From positions 1 through 5,122 of the forward strand of contig JANXLW010000140.1 of the NCBI GenBank assembly GCA_025354965.1: a stretch of DNA of 5,122 bases. Reading direction: 5' to 3'. Position 1 is the stretch's first letter. Each line of letters opens with the position of its first letter. The stretch comes from Betaproteobacteria bacterium (lineage in GTDB: Bacteria > Pseudomonadota > Gammaproteobacteria > Burkholderiales > Burkholderiaceae_C). A program made the position numbers and the translations under genes. Positions 1 through 5,122 of the stretch are shown here, in pieces. The notes below the pieces were generated by a model, which was given only the letters and a program-made list of their open reading frames with translations, was not told where the DNA came from and did not search any database.

Positions 1-1461
1 CTCGGCATGGCGAATGGTGTCTTCGTCGTGCTCCACCACCACCAGCGTATTGCCTTTGTCACTCAGGCTTTGCAGTGCGCGCAGCAGGATCTGGTTGTCG
101 CGCGCGTGCAAGCCGATGGTGGGTTCGTCCAGCACGTAGCAGACGCCCTGCAGGTTGCTGCCCAGTTGCGCCGCCAGCCGGATGCGCTGGGCCTCGCCGC
201 CACTCAGGGTGGGAGCGCCGCGGTCCAGCGTGAGATAGCCCAGGCCCACTTGCACCAGAAATTCAAGACGGTTTTTGATTTCGGGAATCAGATCGCGGGC
301 AATATCGCCTTCACGCTGGCTCATGCGGCCTTTCAATTGCAGCGCTTGCACCCAGTGATGGATATCGGTCACGCTCAGACTAGCGATGTCGGTAATGGTT
401 GCACCATTGAACTTGACGGCGCGTGCCGTCGCATTGAGTCGGGTGCCGTGACAGGCTGGACAAGCCGCATCCAGCAAGTCCTCCACCTCCGGTTCGGTGA
501 AGGTCTGTTCACGCCCCTTGTTGTCATCGTCACGCACGGAGTCGTCAAATACTTTGCGCTGTTCTTTGTTCAGCTTGACACCGGTGCCGACGCAGTCCGG
601 GCACCAGCCGTGCTTGCTGTTGTAGGAAAACAAGCGCGGGTCCAGTTCGGCATAACTGGTGCTGCACAGCGGGCAGGCACGCTTGGTGGAAAACGCATCC
701 AGTCTGCCGATGGCCGCAGTCGGAGTGCCGTCCCGCATGGCCTCGCGCAAGCCAGTCAAATTGCTCAGCACATGCAGCACGCCTTTGCCATGCGTTAGCG
801 TGGCAGCCAGTGCCGCACGTAGCTGGGCCTCATTCTCAGGCAACACATCCAGACTGACCACTGGCAACTCAACCGTATGTTCCTTGAATCGGTCAATGCG
901 CGGGAAACCGGTGGTCGGCAAAAAGTTGCCATCGACCCGCAGATGCGTGAAGCCGCGCGGCCGCGCCCAATCCGCCAGTTCGGTGTAGACGCCCTTGCGG
1001 TTCATCACCAGGGGTGCCAGCAAACCAATGTGCTGGCCAGTGAAGTTCTTCAACAGTTGCGCGGCAATGCTGTCAGGCGTTTGCGGTGCCACCGCCATGC
1101 CATCGTGGATGCAATGCTGCGTGCCCAACTTGACATACAGCAGGCGCAAAAAATGCCAGACCTCGGTGGTGGTGCCGACGGTTGATTTCCTGCCACCTCT
1201 TGAAAGTCGTTGCTCGATCGCGACCGTGGGCGGGATGCCGTACACCGCGTCCACTTCGGGGCGGCCCGCCGGCTGCACAATGCTGCGCGCGTAGGCATTG
1301 AGCGACTCCAGGTAACGGCGCTGGCCTTCGTTGAACAAAATGTCAAACGCCAGCGTCGATTTGCCGGAGCCGGAGACGCCGGTGATGACACTGAATTTAC
1401 CGCGCGGGATGTTGACGCTGAGCGACTTGAGGTTGTGTTCGCGCGCATTGATGATTTGAAT
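1..1461 (-). other. Second UvrA unit, first ABC module only (residues 1071-1557)
   Basis: The second UvrA unit repeats the order of the first: the UvrA opening IQIINAREHNL, Walker A 1098-1106, the EGQRRYLESLNAYAR block (1115-1129), GIPPTVAIEQ (1145-1154), the STVGT motif (1163-1167), a UvrB-binding-like region at roughly 1187-1305, a zinc finger with all four cysteines (C1333/C1336 and C1357/C1360), another CxxC pair at C1404/C1407, signature 1489-1496 and Walker B. Only 44 residues separate C1360 from C1404, against 115 in the first unit, so most of the insertion domain is missing. The window stops just after the switch region VEHDEDTIRHAE. ABC module IV and its zinc finger should lie to the left. 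Confidence 0.85.
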
Positions 1462-4400
1462 GGCGTTGTTGCCACCCTCTCTTGCCCCCGCCGGGGCTGG
1501 GCTTGTGCCGGGTGACGATTTCGAGGCAGCGAAGCTGACGTATGAGGAGTCCGGCGCAAGCCCAGCCCCGGCAGCGCGTTCCATATAAGCAAGGCGCGGC
1601 TCTTCCACCACATGCACCTCCCCCATCGCCGCCGCATACTCGCGCAGCGCCTTGCCGGTGTGCGAGTTGGCGTGCAGCATCACTTCTTCCGGCGTGCCAT
1701 AGGCCACCACCTGACCGCCCGCCTCACCACCTTCCGGTCCCAGGTCAATCAACCAGTCGCTGGCGCGGATCACATCGAGGTTGTGCTCGATCACGATCAA
1801 CGAATGCCCGGCGTCCTGCAACTTGCGCAGGGCGCGCATCAGCTTGGCAATGTCGTCAAAATGCAGGCCGGTGGTGGGCTCGTCAAACATGAACAGCGTG
1901 CCGCGTCGGGCCGTGGCCTGGCGGCTGGCACCGGCGCCTCTGGCGGCTTCGGCCAGAAAGCCGGCGAGCTTGAGACGCTGCGCCTCACCCCCCGAGAGTG
2001 TGGGTACCGGTTGGCCGAGTTTGACGTACTCCAGCCCCACATCCACGATCGGTTGCAGCGCGCGAATGACGTCACGGTCGGCAGCGAAAAAGAGACAGGC
2101 TTGGCTGACCGTCAGATTCAGGATGTCGGCAACATTGGCAGTTACAAGCTGGCCTGAACCCGCCAAATTCGCCCTGCGTTCTATGGTGACTTCGAGTATT
2201 TCGGGGCGGTAACGCTTGCCATCGCAATCCGGACAACGCAAATAGACGTCGCTCAGAAACTGCATTTCCACATGCTCAAAACCGGAGCCACCACAGGTGG
2301 CGCAACGTCCGTCACCGTTGTTGAAACTGAATTTGGATGCGGTGTAACTGCGCTGGCGCGACAGCGGCGCATTGGCAAAGATTTCGCGAATGGCGTCCCA
2401 GGCACCGACATAACTGGCCGGATTCGAGCGCGCTGTTTTGCCAATCGGTGACTGGTCCACAAACACCACGTCACTAAGTTGCTCGGCGCCCAGCAGACGC
2501 TCATGCAGGCCCGGCGTTTCGGTGGCTTTGCCAAAGTGGCGCAGCAGGGCCGGTGCCAGCACGTCCTGGATCAAGGTGGATTTTCCGGAGCCGCTGACAC
2601 CGGTCACGCAGACCAGCCGCTGCAGCGGGAATTCGACAGTGACATTCTTCAGGTTGTGGTCACGCGCGCCCTCCAGAATGAGGCGCGGCGTGTTCTGTTC
2701 GACCAGCCGTTTGAAACCCATGCCCACCTGCTTGCGTCCACCGAGGTAGGCACCGGTCAGGGTGTCAGCATGGCGCAGATCGGCCGTAGATCCGTCAAAC
2801 ACGATTTGCCCACCACGCTCGCCGGGACCGGGACCCATGTCGATCATGCGATCGGCGGCCAGCATCACGGCCGGGTCGTGCTCTACCACCACCAGCGTGT
2901 TACCGGCGTCACGCAGGCGCTGCATGGCGAGAATGATGCGGTGCATGTCACGCGGGTGCAGGCCAATGCTGGGTTCATCCAGCACAAACAGGGTGTTGAC
3001 GAGCGAAGTGCCAAGCGCTGTGGTCAGGTTGATGCGCTGCACTTCGCCGCCCGACAGGGTGCGGCTCTGGCGGTCCAGTGTGAGGTAGCCGATGCCGACA
3101 TCGCACAGGTATTTGAGACGGGTGGTGATCTCGTCCAACAGCAGCTTGAGGGTCTTTTGTTCTGCTTGCGAGATCGCCGGCGCAAAGGGTGCGGCGGGCT
3201 CCTCATAAGCAAGCTCAAAATCGTCACCCGCCGCACCCTTTGCACCGGCTTGCAGCAGGCTGAAAAAAATTCGCAACCGGTCCATGGGTAACTGCATCAG
3301 ATCGTGCAGGCACAGCCCCGGCAAGGCTTCAAGCTGCTGTCGTGACCATTTCACTCCGACCGGCATAAAGCGCTTGCCAGGCTCCAGCACGGCGTTGGCA
3401 ACCGCCTTGCTGCCAACACGCCACAACAAACTCTCAAGCTTCAAACGGGCTGCTCCGCAAACGCCGCATGGCGTGTAGCTGCGGTACTTGGACAGCAGCA
3501 CACGGATGTGCATTTTGTAAGCCTTGGTCTCCAGGTATTCAAAGAAACGCTTGATGCCGAACCAGTGCTGATTCCACTTGCCATTCCAGTTGGGCGAGCC
3601 GTTGACCACCCAGTATTGCTGCTCCGGTGTCAGCTTGTACCAGGGCGTATCGCGCGGAATGCCGGCGGTCTCGGCGTGGCGCATCAAGTCATCCTGGCAT
3701 TCCTGCCAGGCCGGGGTCTGCATCGGTTTGACAGCACCGGCACGCAGCGTCAGCTTCTCGTTCGGAATCACCAAAGCGTAGTCAACGCCAATGACCCGAC
3801 CGAAGCCGCGACAGGTTTCGCATGCACCAACGGCAGAATTGAAAGAAAACATCGACGCGATCGGGTCGGTGTAACGCGCATCGCTTTCCGGGCAATGCAA
3901 GCCGGTGGAAAATTTCCAGATGGCCGCGTCGTCCACATAGACCGCGATGCGCCCGCTGCCGTGTTTGAGCGCCACTTCAATCGCCTCCAGCACACGGGCG
4001 CGCTCCGTCGTAGCCAGCCGAAACCGGTCCGCCACTACATCAATTACTTTTCGAGCCCCCGCCACGCTTGCCACCTCGCGCTCGGCCTGCACTTTGGTGA
4101 ACCCGCTCACAGACAGCCATTGCTCGATTTCTTCAGGCGACGTGTTGGCGGGCAATTCCACTGGAAACGTGATAGCGAGACGGGCCCCCGAGGGGGCCGT
4201 GCTTTGCTTGGGGCGGCCCGGCGCGGCGGCGTCCTCCGTGCGCTCCACCAGCTGCGCATAGATGCTCTCAGCCGAATCATGCTGCACCGCTTGCGCCGTC
4301 TCGCGGTCAAACAATTGACCGGCTCGCGCAAACAACAACTTCAAATGGTCGTTGAGTTCGGTCATGGTGCCGACCGTGGAGCGCGATGAGCGCACCGTAT

Positions 4401-4671
4401 TGGTCTGGTCAATGGCAATCGCCGGCGGTACACCTTCCACCTTGTCGACCGCGGGCTTGTCCATGCGGTCAAGGAACTGGCGTGCGTAGGCCGAGAAAGT
4501 TTCCACATAGCGCCGCTGACCCTCGGCATACAGGGTATCGAATACCAGACTCGACTTGCCCGAACCGCTGGGGCCGGTAACCACCGTCAGCTCGCCGGTG
4601 CGAATGTCGAGGTCAAGATTTTTGAGGTTGTGCTGACGTGCACCGCGAATGCGGATGATTCCCTGGGACAT
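1..4671 (-). CDS. uvrA: Tandem-fused (double-length) UvrA excinuclease ABC subunit A, 3' end outside window
   Basis: UvrA is the damage-recognition ATPase of nucleotide excision repair; as a dimer it loads UvrB onto lesions in the cytoplasm. The frame is open for 1557 codons, reaches no stop, and is much longer than a usual UvrA of about 940 residues. Three ABC ATP-binding sites are visible: Walker A GPSGSGKSS at 33-41, with signature LSGGEVQR at 539-546 and Walker B LFVLDEP at 561-567; GVSGSGKST at 691-699, with LSGGEAQR at 892-899 and LFMFDEP at 926-932; GVSGSGKST at 1098-1106, with LSGGEAQR at 1489-1496 and YVLDEP at 1512-1517. Each is followed by a switch histidine (VEH or IEH). The start is ATG 4671: a stop lies 17 codons upstream in frame and a weak AAGA stands 6 nt before it. 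Fused UvrA proteins are known from bacteria; whether this one repairs DNA or has a specialised role cannot be read from sequence. Palindromic repeats are translated within it at three places. Confidence 0.95.
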   Translation of the reverse strand, partial: MSQGIIRIRGARQHNLKNLDLDIRTGELTVVTGPSGSGKSSLVFDTLYAEGQRRYVETFSAYARQFLDRMDKPAVDKVEGVPPAIAIDQTNTVRSSRSTVGTMTELNDHLKLLFARAGQLFDRETAQAVQHDSAESIYAQLVERTEDAAAPGRPKQSTAPSGARLAITFPVELPANTSPEEIEQWLSVSGFTKVQAEREVASVAGARKVIDVVADRFRLATTERARVLEAIEVALKHGSGRIAVYVDDAAIWKFSTGLHCPESDARYTDPIASMFSFNSAVGACETCRGFGRVIGVDYALVIPNEKLTLRAGAVKPMQTPAWQECQDDLMRHAETAGIPRDTPWYKLTPEQQYWVVNGSPNWNGKWNQHWFGIKRFFEYLETKAYKMHIRVLLSKYRSYTPCGVCGAARLKLESLLWRVGSKAVANAVLEPGKRFMPVGVKWSRQQLEALPGLCLHDLMQLPMDRLRIFFSLLQAGAKGAAGDDFELAYEEPAAPFAPAISQAEQKTLKLLLDEITTRLKYLCDVGIGYLTLDRQSRTLSGGEVQRINLTTALGTSLVNTLFVLDEPSIGLHPRDMHRIILAMQRLRDAGNTLVVVEHDPAVMLAADRMIDMGPGPGERGGQIVFDGSTADLRHADTLTGAYLGGRKQVGMGFKRLVEQNTPRLILEGARDHNLKNVTVEFPLQRLVCVTGVSGSGKSTLIQDVLAPALLRHFGKATETPGLHERLLGAEQLSDVVFVDQSPIGKTARSNPASYVGAWDAIREIFANAPLSRQRSYTASKFSFNNGDGRCATCGGSGFEHVEMQFLSDVYLRCPDCDGKRYRPEILEVTIERRANLAGSGQLVTANVADILNLTVSQACLFFAADRDVIRALQPIVDVGLEYVKLGQPVPTLSGGEAQRLKLAGFLAEAARGAGASRQATARRGTLFMFDEPTTGLHFDDIAKLMRALRKLQDAGHSLIVIEHNLDVIRASDWLIDLGPEGGEAGGQVVAYGTPEEVMLHANSHTGKALREYAAAMGEVHVVEEPRLAYMERAAGAGLAPDSSYVSFAASKSSPGTSPAPAGAREGGNNAIQIINAREHNLKSLSVNIPRGKFSVITGVSGSGKSTLAFDILFNEGQRRYLESLNAYARSIVQPAGRPEVDAVYGIPPTVAIEQRLSRGGRKSTVGTTTEVWHFLRLLYVKLGTQHCIHDGMAVAPQTPDSIAAQLLKNFTGQHIGLLAPLVMNRKGVYTELADWARPRGFTHLRVDGNFLPTTGFPRIDRFKEHTVELPVVSLDVLPENEAQLRAALAATLTHGKGVLHVLSNLTGLREAMRDGTPTAAIGRLDAFSTKRACPLCSTSYAELDPRLFSYNSKHGWCPDCVGTGVKLNKEQRKVFDDSVRDDDNKGREQTFTEPEVEDLLDAACPACHGTRLNATARAVKFNGATITDIASLSVTDIHHWVQALQLKGRMSQREGDIARDLIPEIKNRLEFLVQVGLGYLTLDRGAPTLSGGEAQRIRLAAQLGSNLQGVCYVLDEPTIGLHARDNQILLRALQSLSDKGNTLVVVEHDEDTIRHAE
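1462..1620 (-). other. Linker between the two UvrA units (residues 1018-1070)
   Basis: After the end of the first UvrA unit there are about 53 residues rich in Ala, Gly, Pro and Ser before the second unit restarts at IQIINAREHNL. About half of the linker (residues 1034-1061) is encoded by an inverted repeat at 1490-1572, so its length and composition owe much to that repeat. No known domain is seen. It probably acts as a flexible tether letting the two UvrA units fold as an intramolecular pair; this is inference. Confidence 0.75.
1490..1572. repeat. Large inverted repeat embedded in the uvrA linker (palindromic element A)
   Basis: Arms 1490-1511 and 1551-1572 (22 nt each) are complementary at 21 of 22 positions. 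The exception is T1506 against G1556, a G-U wobble in a plus-strand RNA but an A-C mismatch in the uvrA mRNA. The 39-nt loop (1512-1550), read on the minus strand, carries CTCCTCATA at one end and AAATCGTCA at the other. It also holds a small cagc-gaa-gctg hairpin at 1527-1537. The whole element is translated in frame as residues 1034-1061 of UvrA, with no stop. It shares its loop ends with the element at 3176-3249, in the opposite orientation. Confidence 0.85.
3176..3249. repeat. Large inverted repeat embedded in uvrA before the first ABC signature (palindromic element B)
   Basis: Arms 3176-3198 and 3227-3249 (23 nt each) pair at 22 of 23 positions, the exception being C3181 against A3244. 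The inner 17 bp are perfect. The 28-nt loop (3199-3226), read on the plus strand, begins CTCCTCATA and ends AAATCGTCA, the same ends as the loop of the element at 1490-1572, which is on the other strand. It is translated in frame as roughly residues 475-499 (motif DDFELAYEEP from the loop), in a region between the insertion domain and the TLKLLLDEI helix preceding the ABC signature. Confidence 0.85.
4180..4220. repeat. GC-rich palindromic patch in the UvrB-binding region of uvrA (element C)
   Basis: Bases 4180-4188 and 4193-4200 form an 8-bp stem with one bulged G (4184) and a 4-nt loop. A competing stem pairs ggccg (4195-4199) with cggcc (4214-4218). The sequence is translated as about residues 151-164, low-complexity Gly/Pro/Ser residues between LVERTED and the conserved LAITFPVELP block, where extra residues are likely tolerated. 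It shares no core with the two larger elements. It resembles GC-rich palindromes often seen in Comamonadaceae genomes, but this resemblance is from memory. Confidence 0.5.
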
Positions 4672-4826
4672 GATGGGTCTTATGACGGTTAAGGCAGAAC
4701 ATTTTAGGGACTTCCACTACACCGCCGTGGCGCAGGGCTATCCACCAATGACCAGTCCAGATGTATGCTTAAGCCTTGAATCTTCATTTGTAAAACTTTG
4801 GCGGGCGGGCTGCAACGACTCAGGAC

Positions 4827-4842
4827 GGGTCAGATCTGTCCC
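4827..4842. repeat. Short palindrome in the 5' leader of the solute-binding protein gene
   Basis: GGGtCAGATCTGtCCC is a 16-bp palindrome with one T-T mismatch per half, centred on CAGATCTG and ending 9 nt before the AGGA ribosome binding site. It could be an operator, a small leader hairpin, or the remnant of a REP-like sequence; similar GGTCAGATCTG-type palindromes are recalled near REP-associated transposases in betaproteobacteria. The sequence does not decide between these. Confidence 0.4.
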
Positions 4843-4851
4843 CAACTACAC

Positions 4852-4855
4852 AGGA
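4852..4855 (+). promoter_or_regulatory. Ribosome binding site of the solute-binding protein gene
   Basis: AGGA lies 7 nt before ATG 4863 and fixes that start: the signal peptide begins directly there, and no other in-frame start with a comparable site is seen. Confidence 0.75.
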
Positions 4856-4862
4856 ATTCATC

Positions 4863-5122
4863 ATGGTAATTGTTCGTCTTCTAGCCGCGGCCAGTGCACT
4901 GTTTTTTTGGTGTTCGACGATCCAGGCGCAGATACTGATTGGACAGACCGTGGGAGTGACCGGCGCAGTCGCCGCTACCGTGAAGGAATCCAGCGCGGGT
5001 GCCATGCTCTACATTGATGCTGTCAACGCCAAGGGCGGCATCGGTGGAGAAAAAATTCAAATCATCACGCTGGACGACAAGTTCGATACCAAACTGACTG
5101 CTCTCAATGCGCGCAAATTGAT
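4863..5122 (+). CDS. Periplasmic solute-binding protein of a branched-chain amino acid-type ABC transporter, 3' end outside window
   Basis: The first 86 codons are visible and run off the right edge. Such proteins capture amino acids or related small acids and amides in the periplasm and deliver them to a Liv-type ABC importer. Residues 1-22 look like a Sec signal peptide: one Arg, a hydrophobic stretch LLAAASALFFW, and a likely cleavage after IQA (22/23). Cys17 is not in a lipobox, so a lipoprotein is unlikely. The mature start ILIGQTVGVTGAVAATVKE, followed by GAMLYIDAVNAKGGIGGEKI and ITLDDKFD, is typical of the Peripla_BP_6 (LivJ/LivK-like) family: first strand, ligand-loop region, then the N-x-GGI-G motif and the D-D-x-x-D motif. 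The start ATG 4863 has AGGA at 4852-4855, 7 nt upstream. The ligand cannot be told. The gene is divergent from uvrA with no obvious functional link. Confidence 0.88.
   Translation, partial: MVIVRLLAAASALFFWCSTIQAQILIGQTVGVTGAVAATVKESSAGAMLYIDAVNAKGGIGGEKIQIITLDDKFDTKLTALNARKL

Larger units (their letters stand above)
1621..4671 (-). other. First UvrA unit (residues 1-1017) of the fused protein
   Basis: This is a complete UvrA-like unit. It contains ABC module I (Walker A 33-41), a UvrB-binding-like region at roughly 130-250, a first zinc-finger region at 260-287, an insertion domain at roughly 290-400, a CxxC pair at C402/C405, the first signature at 539-546, ABC module II (Walker A 691-699) and the second zinc finger C790-x2-C793-x19-C813-x2-C816. 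The spacing of the second finger is canonical. The first finger is degenerate: the usual leading CxxC reads C260-P-E-S263, while the closing pair C284/C287 is kept. The insertion domain, between C287 and C402, has about the E. coli spacing. Two palindromic patches add residues here, at about 147-164 and 475-499. The unit ends around 1017, after the usual UvrA C-terminal motif (YGTPEEVM ... TGKALREY). Confidence 0.85.
4672..4862. promoter_or_regulatory. Divergent intergenic region between uvrA and the solute-binding protein gene
   Basis: These 191 bp separate the two divergent starts and must carry or adjoin both promoters. No sigma-70 promoter with good boxes on both sides is visible. On the minus strand, TTTACA at 4794-4789 matches a -35 box at 5 of 6, but nothing convincing stands 16-18 nt downstream. 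On the plus strand, TATGCT (4764-4769) and TAAAAC (4791-4796) are -10-like but lack good partners. No LexA-type CTGT-N8-ACAG site was found upstream of uvrA, so SOS control is not supported here. No RNA gene or terminator is seen. Confidence 0.4.

Noticed and set aside
7..798. Long plus-strand open frame of 263 codons
   Set aside because: It lies exactly antisense to the second UvrA unit, whose minus-strand frame shows signature, Walker B and zinc-finger motifs. The plus-strand protein is a low-information shadow typical of GC-rich DNA.
1050..1637. Minus-strand open frame of 195 codons
   Set aside because: Same strand as uvrA but out of frame; Arg/Ser-rich and without motifs, while the uvrA frame through this stretch carries Walker A and the STVGT motif.
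3199..3226. Frameshift or assembly error in uvrA at the palindromes
   Set aside because: The frame is continuous with recognisable UvrA sequence on both sides of all three palindromic patches, so they are in-frame parts of the protein rather than breaks.
2479..3291. Plus-strand open frame of 270 codons
   Set aside because: Antisense to the first UvrA unit across its first ABC signature and second Walker A; no family motif or ribosome binding site supports it.
3508..4389. Plus-strand open frame of 293 codons
   Set aside because: Antisense to the UvrB-binding and insertion domains of uvrA. The length comes from the codon bias of the true strand.
4741..4762. LexA (SOS) box upstream of uvrA
   Set aside because: The stretch reads CTGGACTGGTCATTGG on the minus strand and lacks the symmetric CTGT...ACAG halves required.
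4649..5017. Plus-strand open frame of 122 codons across the intergenic region
   Set aside because: It overlaps the uvrA start and the signal peptide of the solute-binding protein gene in another frame, and its product has no recognisable motif.

Overview
The window fits a GC-rich betaproteobacterium of the Burkholderiales, most likely Comamonadaceae (Rhodoferax/Polaromonas/Acidovorax-like). This is inferred from GC-rich coding sequence, the type of giant UvrA encoded, and GC-rich palindromic repeats that look like those scattered through such genomes. The genus cannot be fixed from the sequence alone.

Layout. Positions 1-4671 are one uninterrupted minus-strand reading frame that starts at 4671 and runs off the left edge (1557 codons present, no stop reached). 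It encodes a tandem-duplicated UvrA-type ATPase. A complete UvrA-like unit (residues 1-1017, two ABC modules) is joined by a low-complexity linker (1018-1070) to a second UvrA unit, of which only the first ABC module (1071-1557) lies in the window. About 400 more residues would be expected to the left. Positions 4672-4862 are a 191-bp divergent intergenic region. Positions 4863-5122 are the start of a plus-strand gene for a secreted solute-binding protein of the branched-chain amino acid ABC transporter type, cut by the right edge.

The most unusual content is inside the uvrA reading frame. Two long inverted repeats (arms of 22 and 23 bp, each with a single non-Watson-Crick position) are translated in frame, one in the linker (1490-1572) and one before the first ABC signature (3176-3249). 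Their arm sequences differ, but their loops share the same ends (CTCCTCATA ... AAATCGTCA) and they lie in opposite orientations. They therefore look like two members of one palindromic repeat family that has colonised tolerant protein loops, comparable in principle to the in-frame Rickettsia palindromic elements. A third, unrelated GC-rich palindromic patch is translated within the UvrB-binding region at 4180-4220.

The two genes are divergently transcribed and share no obvious function: one is a DNA-repair-type ATPase, the other transport. The many plus-strand open frames over 1-4600 are antisense shadows of the uvrA frame and are not annotated.
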